Below are positions 7,446 through 14,482 of a stretch of DNA of 64,000 nt, one piece after another. The notes below the pieces were generated by a model that saw only the letters and a program-made list of their open reading frames with translations, was not told the DNA's origin and did not search any database. The stretch comes from Streptomyces griseoruber (GTDB taxonomy: Bacteria > Actinomycetota > Actinomycetes > Streptomycetales > Streptomycetaceae). Location: assembly GCF_001514205.1 (NCBI RefSeq), contig NZ_KQ948780.1, positions 62,001 to 126,000 on the forward strand. The letters run 5' to 3'. Positions within the stretch are counted from its first letter, which is position 1; each line of letters begins with the position of its first letter. Both the position numbers and the translations under genes were made by a program.

Positions 7446-8006
7446 TCAGCCCGCCGCTTCCTTGCGGCGGGCGCGGTAGGCGGCCACGTGGAGGCGGTTG
7501 CCGCAGGTGCGGCTGTCGCAGTAGCGGCGGGAGCGGTTGCGGGAGAGGTCGACGAAGGCGCGTCGGCAGTCGGGGGCCTCGCAGCGCCGCAGCCGTTCCT
7601 GCTCCCCGGCCACCACGAAGAAGGCCAACGCCATGCCGCAGTCGGCCGCGAGATGGTCGGCGACGGACGCGCCCGGCGCGAAGTAGTGGACATGCCAGTC
7701 GTAGCCGTCGTGATCCGTGAGCCGGGGCGTGGTGCCCGCGGCGGCGACCAGCTCATTGATCAGCCCGGCGGCCGTCCGGGCGTCCCGGGCCGCGAAGATC
7801 CCGGAGAACCGCCCCCGGATCTTGCGCACCGCGGAGAGGTCGAACTCGGACAGCACGCCGACGTCACTGATGGCGTGCTTGCGTACGAACTCCGCGAGGG
7901 TGGCGACATCCGGCAGCGCGTCCGGGGTGGTCTCGTCCTCCGGCGCGGTGTTCACCAGATCCACCACGGCATCAAGCGCACACCGGGTGTCGTGGGTGAT
8001 CAGCAC
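7446..8006 (-). CDS. CGNR zinc-finger protein with ABATE domain
   Basis: 186 aa. The C-terminal finger is complete: CEAPDC, then YCDSRTCGNR, in a basic context (RRAFVDLSRNRSRRY), as in the CGNR family. The N-terminal 120 residues form the helical ABATE (stress-induced, putative cofactor-binding) region typical of these proteins. DNA binding and a transcriptional role are inferred from the family. The GTG at 8006 has GGGAG 6 nt upstream and replaces much longer open readings. It lies downstream of ssgB on the same strand with a 335-bp gap. Confidence 0.82.
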   Translation of the reverse strand: MLITHDTRCALDAVVDLVNTAPEDETTPDALPDVATLAEFVRKHAISDVGVLSEFDLSAVRKIRGRFSGIFAARDARTAAGLINELVAAAGTTPRLTDHDGYDWHVHYFAPGASVADHLAADCGMALAFFVVAGEQERLRRCEAPDCRRAFVDLSRNRSRRYCDSRTCGNRLHVAAYRARRKEAAG

Positions 8007-8341
8007 GTTTCGCTCCCTGGCCTGGGGGTCGGGCGGGCGCCCGCCGATGCTGGCCGATGGTAGCCGCCCCGAGCGCGGAAGCCACGGGGCTCCCGGCGCG
8101 GACTGCCGACGGCGGCGTCCCGGACGTCGCCCCGAGCTGTCCGGGACCGCCTCCGAAGCGATCGGGGAGCTGCCCCTGGGGACCTCGGCGCGAGCCAGCC
8201 CCGGAGGGCGGGCCCCGCACGCGCCGACGCCGCCCCACGGTGGACCGTGGCACGGCGTCGGCGTGTTCCCTGTGCGATTGTCTTCAGCCCGAGCCGTCTC
8301 CCCGAGTGGACGGCGCCGGGCAGCTCGGTATGAGCCCCGTC
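8007..8341 (-). other. Gap between ssgB and the CGNR gene, with a strong hairpin
   Basis: No gene is seen. On the minus strand the only clear element is the hairpin at 8222-8263, probably the ssgB terminator. A promoter for the CGNR gene must lie between that hairpin and 8006 but is not recognisable. Confidence 0.5.
8222..8263 (-). terminator. Long hairpin, probable ssgB terminator
   Basis: An 11-bp outer stem (CGCCGACGCCG with 8253-8263), a 2x2 internal loop and a 6-bp inner stem (CCACGG/CCGTGG) closed by TGGA. It has no T-tract, as is common in Streptomyces. Confidence 0.6.
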
Positions 8342-8755
8342 CTAGCTTTCCGCCAGGATGTGCGAGAGCTCTTGATCGAGATCGAAGTGCCGGTGTTCCG
8401 TGCCGGGAGGCACGGCCGCGTCCGTCCGCTTCAGGAAGGACTCCAGGGCCCGCGCCGGGGCCTCGAGCAGGGCCTCGCCCTCGGGAGAACTGAGGGCGAT
8501 GCAGACGACGCCCTGACCGTGACTGCGTGACGGCCAGACACGGACGTCGCCGGTGCCGGTCGGCCGGTGCAGGCCTTCGGCGAGGAGGTCGCGGGCGAAC
8601 ACCCACTCGACGGTTTCCTCGGCTCCGGTGTGGAAGGTGGCGTGCACGGCGTAGGGGTCGGCCGTGTCGTACCGCAGGCCTGCGGGGACAGGCAGGGAGG
8701 ACTCGCTCGACACAACGAGGCGCAGGTGCAGCTCGCAGCTGACCGTGGTGTTCAT
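8342..8755 (-). CDS. ssgB: Sporulation cell-division protein SsgB
   Basis: 137 aa, the full length of SsgB. The N terminus MNTTVSCELHLRLVVS, the core YDTADPYAVHATFHTGA and the C terminus HFDLDQELSHILAES are those of the SsgA-like family, and closest to SsgB. In Streptomyces, SsgB is placed at septation sites by SsgA and recruits FtsZ to start sporulation-specific division. The start is the internal ATG at 8755; the 22 upstream in-frame codons are not conserved-looking. A candidate SigH-type promoter and a BldD-like box lie upstream. Confidence 0.95.
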   Translation of the reverse strand: MNTTVSCELHLRLVVSSESSLPVPAGLRYDTADPYAVHATFHTGAEETVEWVFARDLLAEGLHRPTGTGDVRVWPSRSHGQGVVCIALSSPEGEALLEAPARALESFLKRTDAAVPPGTEHRHFDLDQELSHILAES

Positions 8756-8769
8756 AAGCGCCAGGGCCT

Positions 8770-8784
8770 TTCGCTCAGTGTGCG
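8770..8784. promoter_or_regulatory. Possible BldD box upstream of ssgB
   Basis: The 15-bp window has 7 of the 9 conserved positions of the BldD pseudo-palindrome (NTNACNCWGNGTNAN), with CNCWGNGT intact. It lies 15-29 nt before the ssgB ATG. A weaker CTCTGAGT match is at 8843-8850. ssgB is a known BldD target in Streptomyces. Confidence 0.35.
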
Positions 8785-8816
8785 CTCGGGGATTCGCACG
8801 TCGGCGAAATCGACAT

Positions 8817-8840
8817 GCCACCTACGGTGCCGTTGTAAAC
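8817..8840 (-). promoter_or_regulatory. Possible SigH-type promoter of ssgB
   Basis: On the minus strand, GTTT (8837-8840) and GGTGGC (8817-8822) are 14 bp apart. This resembles the GTTT-N14-16-GGGTAY pattern of SigB/SigH-class promoters, and would give an approximately 55-nt leader. The -10 match is imperfect. Confidence 0.3.
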
Positions 8841-8932
8841 CCCTCTGAGTGTTTTGCGTGTCTTTACGTAACTCTTCCGGCCGAGAGCCTGTTCGCGAAG
8901 TACCACCATTCCGGTGACTGGAATCTCTCGGG

Positions 8933-8938
8933 TAGGGT
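8933..8938 (+). promoter_or_regulatory. -10 element for a leaderless PGPGW-protein gene
   Basis: TAGGGT is followed by 8 nt and the ATG at 8947. No Shine-Dalgarno sequence precedes that ATG. Confidence 0.45.
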
Positions 8939-8946
8939 CTGGGTGT

Positions 8947-9408
8947 ATGAATACGGGGAGTAACGAGCCTGGCGAGGTAGCCATGGCGGCGAACGGAGCG
9001 AAGGCGGGCGGGGCGGGGGAGGAGCCTCAGGAGCAGGGGCTCGGCTCCCGGGCGCCCGAGTTCGTCAAGGCGCGTCGCGTGCTGCATCTGAGCTGGCAGG
9101 TCGGTGTCTTCGTGATCGGCCTGGCGGTGGTGGTGGCCGGCATCATCATGCTTCCGTTGCCCGGGCCCGGCTGGATCGTGATCTTCGGCGGTATGGCGAT
9201 CTGGGCGACCGAGTTCGTCTGGGCCCAGCTGGTGCTGCGCTGGACCAAGCGCAAGGTCACCGAGGCGACCGCCCGCGCCCTGGACCCCAGGGTGCGCCGC
9301 CGCAACATCATCCTCACCTCGATCGGCCTCGTGATCATCGGCGTGCTCATGGGTGTCTACGTGTGGAAGTTCGGCTTCGAGATGCCCTGGAACATCAAGG
9401 ACCAGTGA
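8947..9408 (+). CDS. PGPGW / TIGR02611-type membrane protein
   Basis: 153 aa. Two transmembrane helices (about 50-70 and 120-140) flank a hydrophobic hairpin with the diagnostic LPGPGWIVIF segment (71-80) and an amphipathic basic linker (WTKRKVTEATARALDPRVRRR). This is the conserved actinobacterial TIGR02611/PGPGW membrane family of unknown function. The start at 8947 (MNTGS) fits a leaderless mRNA; an alternative ATG at 8983 has GAGG 5 nt upstream and would remove 12 residues. It is divergent from ssgB, sharing a 190-bp regulatory region. Confidence 0.75.
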   Translation: MNTGSNEPGEVAMAANGAKAGGAGEEPQEQGLGSRAPEFVKARRVLHLSWQVGVFVIGLAVVVAGIIMLPLPGPGWIVIFGGMAIWATEFVWAQLVLRWTKRKVTEATARALDPRVRRRNIILTSIGLVIIGVLMGVYVWKFGFEMPWNIKDQ

Positions 9409-9486
9409 GCGACCGCGAGGGCGCGGGAGCCGGGCTGTCGTGGTCACAGGCACCGCCTGACATGGGGTAATGTTCTTCCTGCGTCC

Positions 9487-9558
9487 GGGCGATTAGCTCA
9501 GTGGGAGAGCGCTTCGTTCACACCGAAGAGGTCACTGGTTCGAACCCAGTATCGCCCA
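9487..9558 (+). tRNA. tRNA-Val(CAC), copy 1
   Basis: 72 nt. Acceptor GGGCGAT/ATCGCCC, discriminator A. Anticodon stem CTTCG/CGAAG with loop TTCACAC, anticodon CAC. CCA is not encoded. The body is the same as the copy at 20127. A possible promoter (GTCACA at 9443, TAATGT at 9468) precedes it, and a 16-bp hairpin follows. Confidence 0.94.
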
Positions 9559-9565
9559 CCCCGAA

Positions 9566-9603
9566 ACGCTGGCCCGTCTGCGACAGAGCAGACGGGCCAG
9601 CGT
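9566..9603 (+). terminator. 16-bp hairpin after tRNA-Val
   Basis: ACGCTGGCCCGTCTGC pairs perfectly with 9588-9603 around GACAGA. It starts 8 nt after the tRNA. Confidence 0.85.
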
Positions 9604-10517
9604 CGTTCTGTGCTGCGCGGACACCCCCGGTGCGTCCCGGCCGTCGCCCGCTCCCGGCGCCCCAAGGTCAGCCATCCGGCCCATGGGGCGCGACAAGAGC
9701 CGGACTGCGAGCCTCGGACCGGACGGAATCCCGTACGCCAGGGCATGCCACGCAGGTCAGGGTGCGTGTGCCTGGGGGCGGGCCGCCGGTTCCGCAGGCC
9801 GAGCCGCGCGGCGCGGCTCAGGTCGAGCGACGCAGGCCGGCCAGTGTGCGGCAGGCCGGACCGCCGGCCTCGCAGGCCCCGGGCCCTCCCCTCTCGGGCC
9901 CCACACCCACCGGCCGGCCCCAGGCCCCCTCCCCTCGGCCCGCCTCCCACCCCCGGTAGCCCCGGTCGGACCCCAGCACCCGGCACCTCCCACGCGCGTC
10001 CGACACCCTCGCTCCCCTCCCTCGCGGCAGCCGCGGCCCCCGCCCCGCCCCACGTCCCGCCCCACGGTCCCGCCCCGCCTCGCCCTCGCGAGCACCACAC
10101 GCGCACGCACAGGCACACCCTCACCCAGGCACACCCTCACCTTCCCCCCAGCCCCCACCAGCGTGACCGTGCGCAGTCATCTCCCCCATCCGCCCCAGCC
10201 CCCGCCCCACCCCGCGTCACCCCCGCCCCCTCCCTGCCGCCGCCCCTCCAACCCCTCCGGCCGGCACCCCCGCCGACCCGTCCCTCCACCCCCTCGCCCC
10301 ACTCCTCCACCCCATCCGCCACCCCAACCCCCACTCACGCCCCACTCCCACCCAGGCGGATTTCCGTCGCTCGCTCCACCCGCCCGACCCCCACCTCCGG
10401 TTCGGCAGCCCGAACACGCCCCGCTCACCTGCAACTTCGCTGCCCCATCAGCGACTTGACCCGTCATCGGCCCGTCCCGCCGCGACGTTGCTTCGTAAGA
10501 AATTCCTGTCCGAATCA
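9604..10517. other. Gene-free C-rich region
   Basis: About 900 bp without a supportable gene. The left part (9604-9900) is ordinary GC-rich sequence. From about 9890 to 10370 the plus strand is extremely C-rich and G-poor, with many CCCC/CCCCC tracts. Its complement could form G-quadruplexes (for example 10219-10247). A perfect 16-bp tandem duplication lies at 10110-10141. Long open frames here code only for Pro/Ser/Thr/Ala/Arg strings, have no RBS and are judged composition artefacts. Confidence 0.6.
10110..10141. repeat. Perfect 16-bp tandem duplication
   Basis: CAGGCACACCCTCACC occurs twice head to tail (10110-10125 and 10126-10141) inside the C-rich non-coding region. Confidence 0.95.
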
Positions 10518-10546
10518 TTGACGCTCCCTCAACCCCCTCGTACCTT
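10518..10546 (+). promoter_or_regulatory. Promoter of the sugar-uptake operon
   Basis: TTGACG (10518-10523) and TACCTT (10541-10546) are 17 bp apart. The predicted start is near 10553, which places the first operator palindrome on the start site. Confidence 0.65.
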
Positions 10547-10554
10547 TTGCCAGC

Positions 10555-10577
10555 AAGCGCTTTCTTGAAACGATTCA
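10555..10577. promoter_or_regulatory. Two LacI-family operator-like palindromes
   Basis: AAGCGCTT (10555-10562, perfect palindrome) is followed at 10566-10577 by TGAAACGATTCA, whose TGAA/TTCA ends and central CG are those of LacI/GalR-family sites. Both lie between the -10 and the GTG of the binding-protein gene, a position suited to repression. No LacI-type regulator is encoded in the window. Confidence 0.6.
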
Positions 10578-10612
10578 TGCAGCGGCGACGATGCCGCGGG
10601 GAGGGCCCGACT

Positions 10613-11902
10613 GTGGGAACCAGCAGGAATGTTGAGAGGCGAACGATCCTGAAGGCGGCCGGGGCGACTGCGGCAACGCTGGGGCTGGCCGCGACGACCG
10701 GGTGCGGTGGGGGAAGTGGCAGTTCCGGGGACGGGACGGTGACACTGCGTTACGCGTGGTGGGGTGGCGAGCCGCGCACCATCGCCATCAAGAAGACGAT
10801 CGCGCTCTTCGAGAAGAAGTACCCGAAGATCAAAATCAAGCCTGAATTCACCGACTACGAGGCGTTCTGGGAGAAGTTCCAGACCCAGGCATCCGGTGGA
10901 AATCCGCCGGACGTTTTCCAGAATGCGGTCGGTTTCCTGCGCAAGTACGACAAGCGCGGCGTTCTCATGGATCTCAAGTCGCAGGCGGACGCCGGGAACC
11001 TGAGCCTGGACAACTTCCGCAACGGCGTTCTGGCGAACGGTCAGGTCGACGGCAAGCAGCTCGGCATTCCGGTCGGCGCCAACACCATGGCGCTCGTCAT
11101 CGACCTCAACGCCTTCAAGAAGGCCGGGGTGGAGGCGAAGTTCGGCTGGACCTGGGACGAGTACTTCGCCGCACTCCAGACGATCCAGGACAAGGTGAAG
11201 ATCGCCGGTGACACCGGCTACTTCTCCATCATGTACCTCTACGACCTGTATCTGCGTCAGAACGGCAAGGCGTTCTTCACCGACTCCGCGCTCGGCTTCA
11301 CCGAGGACGATCTGACGCAGTGGTGGGAGGACGGCTACAAGCGGGTCAAGTCGGGGCTCGTCGCCGACCCGAAGAAGATCGAGCAGGTCAAGCCCAAGTC
11401 GGGGCTGTCGGCGGGGCTCGCCGCGTCCGAGTTCACCTGGGACAACTTCTCCATCCGCTACGAGGGCGAGGGCGAGTCGGACTACGGGCTCGCGCCGATC
11501 CCCACCACCGACGGCAAGGACACCGGCCAGTACCTCGGCTCGCTGATGCTCAGCGGCTTCTCCGGGACCAAGCACCCGAAGGAGGTCGCCCAGTTCATCG
11601 ACTTCATGGTCCACGACCCCGAGGTCGGCAAGATCATGGGCTACGACCGCGGCATCCTCGCCACGACCGAGCAGTACGAGGCGTTCACGCCCACCGACGA
11701 CAACAACAAGGGCGTCAAGGCGTACGAGGAGGAGGTCGCCGCCGCCGGCGTCCTCGGGAAGATCACCCCGCACCCGTCCGGCACCGACGTCATCGAGGCG
11801 GCCTTCCTGCGCATCGGCGGTGAGGTCGCCCAGGGCAAGACCAAGCCGGCCGACGCCGCCAAGGCCCTGTTCGGCGAGGCCAAGGCCGCGTTCGCGGGCT
11901 GA
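10613..11902 (+). CDS. Sugar ABC transporter substrate-binding lipoprotein
   Basis: 429 aa. The GTG at 10613 lies 7 nt after GGGGAGGG. The N terminus has twin arginines (ERRTILKAAGA), a hydrophobic core and the lipobox LAATTGC, so it looks like a Tat-exported lipoprotein. The mature protein is a family-1 (MalE-type) solute-binding protein: VTLRYAWWGGEPR at the first strand and aromatic clusters in the cleft. Two permease genes follow directly. With the downstream YetA/PL26-like gene, the ligand is inferred to be a pectin or rhamnogalacturonan oligosaccharide. The ATPase is not encoded here and is probably a shared MsiK-like subunit. Confidence 0.85.
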   Translation: MGTSRNVERRTILKAAGATAATLGLAATTGCGGGSGSSGDGTVTLRYAWWGGEPRTIAIKKTIALFEKKYPKIKIKPEFTDYEAFWEKFQTQASGGNPPDVFQNAVGFLRKYDKRGVLMDLKSQADAGNLSLDNFRNGVLANGQVDGKQLGIPVGANTMALVIDLNAFKKAGVEAKFGWTWDEYFAALQTIQDKVKIAGDTGYFSIMYLYDLYLRQNGKAFFTDSALGFTEDDLTQWWEDGYKRVKSGLVADPKKIEQVKPKSGLSAGLAASEFTWDNFSIRYEGEGESDYGLAPIPTTDGKDTGQYLGSLMLSGFSGTKHPKEVAQFIDFMVHDPEVGKIMGYDRGILATTEQYEAFTPTDDNNKGVKAYEEEVAAAGVLGKITPHPSGTDVIEAAFLRIGGEVAQGKTKPADAAKALFGEAKAAFAG

Positions 11903-11916
11903 GGGGACGTACCACC

Positions 11917-12873
11917 ATGACGCTCGTCAAGGAAGCGCCCGCGCGCCCGGCCGGGAAACGGTCCGCCGTTCCCGTCGCCGGGCGGCGCGGGCGGCGCCGC
12001 GAGAACCTCGCCGGCTATCTCTTCATGTCGCCGTGGATCGCGGGATTCCTGCTGCTCACGGCGGGGCCGATGATCGCGTCGCTGTACTACGCGTTCACCA
12101 GCTACAACCTGTTCACGCCGCCCCGGTGGGTGGGGCTCGACAACTTCACGACGATGTTCCAGGACCCGCGCTGGCAGAAGTCGGTCGAGGTCACCCTGAA
12201 GTACGTCGTCGTGGCCACCCCGCTGAAGCTGCTGCTCGCGCTGGGTGTGGCGCTGCTGCTCGCGCAGAAGCGGCGGGGGCAGGGCCTGTACCGGGCCGCG
12301 TTCTACATGCCCTCGCTCATCGGCGCCAGCGTCTCCGTCGGGTTCGTGTGGCGGGCGCTGTTCTCGGACGACGCGATCGTGGACCGTACGCAGAAGATCT
12401 TCGGTCTCGACGTGGGGGGCTGGATCGGCAACCCGGACTACGTCCTCTACGCCCTGGTGGCCCTGAGCATCTGGCAGTTCGGCGCGCCGATGGTCATCTT
12501 CCTGGCCGGGCTCAAGCAGGTCCCGCAGGAGCTGTACGAGGCGGCCGAGATGGACGGGGCCGGCCCCGTCCGGCGGTTCTGGAACATCACCCTGCCGATG
12601 ATCTCCCCGGTGCTGTTCTTCAACGTGCTGCTGGAGTCCATCCACGCGTTCCAGGTGTTCGGTTCCGCGTACGTCGTCTCCGACACCCGGTGCGGGCCGG
12701 CCGACGCCACCCTCGTCTACACCTGTTACCTCTACCAGAAGGGCTTCAAGGAGGCCCAGATGGGCTTCGCCTCCGCGATGGCCTGGACGCTGGTGGTCGC
12801 GGTGGCGCTCGTCACGGCGGTCCTGTTCTGGTCGCAGAAGAAGTGGGTGCACTACGAGGAGGCCGCCAAGTGA
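11917..12873 (+). CDS. Sugar ABC transporter permease, MalF type
   Basis: 318 aa. About six transmembrane helices after a basic cytoplasmic start (GRRGRRRENLAGYLF). The EAA loop that contacts the ATPase is clear: YEAAEMDGAGPVRRFW then NITLPMISP. It forms the membrane channel with the next permease. It starts 14 nt after the binding-protein gene, with GAGGGGACG as a likely RBS, and overlaps the next gene by 4 nt. Confidence 0.88.
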   Translation: MTLVKEAPARPAGKRSAVPVAGRRGRRRENLAGYLFMSPWIAGFLLLTAGPMIASLYYAFTSYNLFTPPRWVGLDNFTTMFQDPRWQKSVEVTLKYVVVATPLKLLLALGVALLLAQKRRGQGLYRAAFYMPSLIGASVSVGFVWRALFSDDAIVDRTQKIFGLDVGGWIGNPDYVLYALVALSIWQFGAPMVIFLAGLKQVPQELYEAAEMDGAGPVRRFWNITLPMISPVLFFNVLLESIHAFQVFGSAYVVSDTRCGPADATLVYTCYLYQKGFKEAQMGFASAMAWTLVVAVALVTAVLFWSQKKWVHYEEAAK

Positions 12874-13742
12874 CCACCGCCACCAGCCCTGTCGCGCGCA
12901 CCGCGAACGAGCGGCGGCGCGGCGGCTCGATCGCCTGGCACGTGGGCGCGCTCGCCGTCCTCGCCGTCGTCCTGTACCCCGTGATCTGGGTGCTCGGCGC
13001 CTCGTTCAAGCCGAGCAAGGACATCGTCGCCAGCATCGACCTGCTGCCCACCGAGCCGGTCTGGGCGAACTTCTCCGGCCTCGCCGACGGTATCTCCGGC
13101 ATCTCCATCAGCAGCTTCTTCATGAACTCGCTGACGTACGCGGTCCTCGCCGTGGCCGGTGTGGTCCTGTCCAGCTCGCTGACCGCGTACGCCTTCGCCA
13201 AGATCCGTTTCGCCGGACGGAACCTGCTGTTCACGCTGATGATCGGCACCTTGCTGCTGCCGTACCACGTCCTGCTCATCCCGCAGTACGTGCTGTTCCG
13301 CAAGCTGGAGCTGATCGACACGCTGGTGCCGCTCGTGGCGGGCAAGTTCCTGGCCGTGGAGGCGTTCTTCGTCTTCCTGATGGTGCAGTTCATGCGCGGG
13401 CTGCCGCGCGAGCTGGACGAGGCCGCCCGGCTCGACGGCTGCGGACACCTGAGGATCTACTGGTCCATCGTGCTGCCGCTGTGCCGCCCCGCGCTCATCA
13501 CCAGTGCCATCTTCACCTTCATCAACGCGTGGAACGACTTCATGGGGCCGTTGATCTACCTCAACACCCCGTCCAAGTACACCGTTTCGCTCGGTCTGAT
13601 GATGTTCCGCGATCAGGAGGGCATCTCCGACTACGGCAGCATGATCGCGATGTCGCTGGTGGCGCTGGTGCCGGTCATCGCCTTCTTCATGGCCTTCCAG
13701 CGCTATCTCATCGACGGTATGGCCACTTCCGGACTGAAGTGA
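12870..13742 (+). CDS. Sugar ABC transporter permease, MalG type
   Basis: 290 aa, beginning at a GTG that overlaps the previous stop (GTGA). Six predicted helices and the EAA loop LDEAARLDGCGHLRIYW then IVLPLCRPAL. The C terminus YLIDGMATSGLK is the conserved end of MalG-type permeases. Its stop codon lies inside a 10-bp tandem repeat array (13731-13775). Confidence 0.88.
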   Translation: MTTATSPVARTANERRRGGSIAWHVGALAVLAVVLYPVIWVLGASFKPSKDIVASIDLLPTEPVWANFSGLADGISGISISSFFMNSLTYAVLAVAGVVLSSSLTAYAFAKIRFAGRNLLFTLMIGTLLLPYHVLLIPQYVLFRKLELIDTLVPLVAGKFLAVEAFFVFLMVQFMRGLPRELDEAARLDGCGHLRIYWSIVLPLCRPALITSAIFTFINAWNDFMGPLIYLNTPSKYTVSLGLMMFRDQEGISDYGSMIAMSLVALVPVIAFFMAFQRYLIDGMATSGLK

Positions 13743-13775
13743 ACTGAAGTGAACTGAAGTGAAGTGAACTGAAGT
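13731..13775. repeat. 10-bp tandem repeat spanning a stop codon
   Basis: GAACTGAAGT-type units: 13731-13740 (one variant base), 13741-13750, 13751-13760, a 5-bp partial unit at 13761-13765, and 13766-13775. The permease stop (TGA, 13740-13742) is inside the array, and the array fills most of the gap before the next gene. Confidence 0.95.
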
Positions 13776-13796
13776 GAAAGGGCTGAGGCGGTCGCC

Positions 13797-14387
13797 ATGG
13801 CGCAGGCACGGGTGAAGGCACGCAAGGAGTCCGTGTTCGGTGAGCGCTTCGCGCTCTTCGCCGAGACGCTGCTCACCGGCGTGTGGATCGCCGTGGCCTG
13901 CCTCGGCCTCGTCACCTACCCTGCCGCCCTCGCGGCCGGCGCCCGGCATCTGCGGCGTCGTACGCGCCACGAGGACGGCGGGCTGCGGGAGTTCGTCGCC
14001 GACTTCCGCTCCGCCGTGCGCGGCGGCTGGCTCGTCGGACTCGCCGGCTGGGCCGCCGCGGCCGCGGTCCGGGTGGACGTCCAGGCCGCGCGGGCCGGGA
14101 TCCCCGGCGGGCCGCTCGTCGGGGCCGTAGGGCTGTTCGCGCTGCTCGGGCTCGTGGTGGCGGGGCTGCGCGCGGCGGCGGTGTGGGAGCCGGGCCGGCT
14201 CTGGCGTCCGCTGCTCGCCGAGGCGGGCCGGCGGACCGTGCGCGACCCGGCCGGATCGTTCCTGCTCGTCGCCGGGCTGGCCGTCGTGGCCCTGTCCGGC
14301 TGGGTGGTCGCCCCGCTGGCCGTCCCGGTGCTCGGGGCGGTCGTGGCCGCCGCCGTCGCCGTGGAGGAGCGCCGGCGCACCCGCTGA
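13797..14387 (+). CDS. YesL-like (DUF624) membrane protein
   Basis: 196 aa with about five hydrophobic helices. The N-terminal pattern FGERFALFAETLLTGVWIA, then LVTYPAALAAGARHLRRR and a loop LREFVADFRSAV, is reminiscent of the DUF624/YesL family. That family accompanies pectin and rhamnogalacturonan uptake operons in Bacillus. The position between the permeases and the YetA-like gene supports the assignment. The biochemical role of YesL proteins is not established. GAGGCGG lies upstream of the ATG. Confidence 0.65.
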   Translation: MAQARVKARKESVFGERFALFAETLLTGVWIAVACLGLVTYPAALAAGARHLRRRTRHEDGGLREFVADFRSAVRGGWLVGLAGWAAAAAVRVDVQAARAGIPGGPLVGAVGLFALLGLVVAGLRAAAVWEPGRLWRPLLAEAGRRTVRDPAGSFLLVAGLAVVALSGWVVAPLAVPVLGAVVAAAVAVEERRRTR

Positions 14388-14482
14388 ACCCCCGGGGTCG
14401 GCGCGCCCCCGGGGGCGGCGCCGTACCTCTCCCTGTCATGCCCCTGACTAGTTGACCCGTCAGACTCGGGAAAGGAAAGACC

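Noticed and set aside
9610..10521. 303-aa ORF in the C-rich region
   Set aside because: Composition is almost only Pro, Arg, Ser, Ala and Thr, with no RBS; parallel open frames exist in other phases, as expected from base composition.
11820..12869. Upstream extension of the MalG-like permease (640-aa frame)
   Set aside because: It runs out of frame through the MalF-like gene; the true start is the overlapping GTG at 12870.
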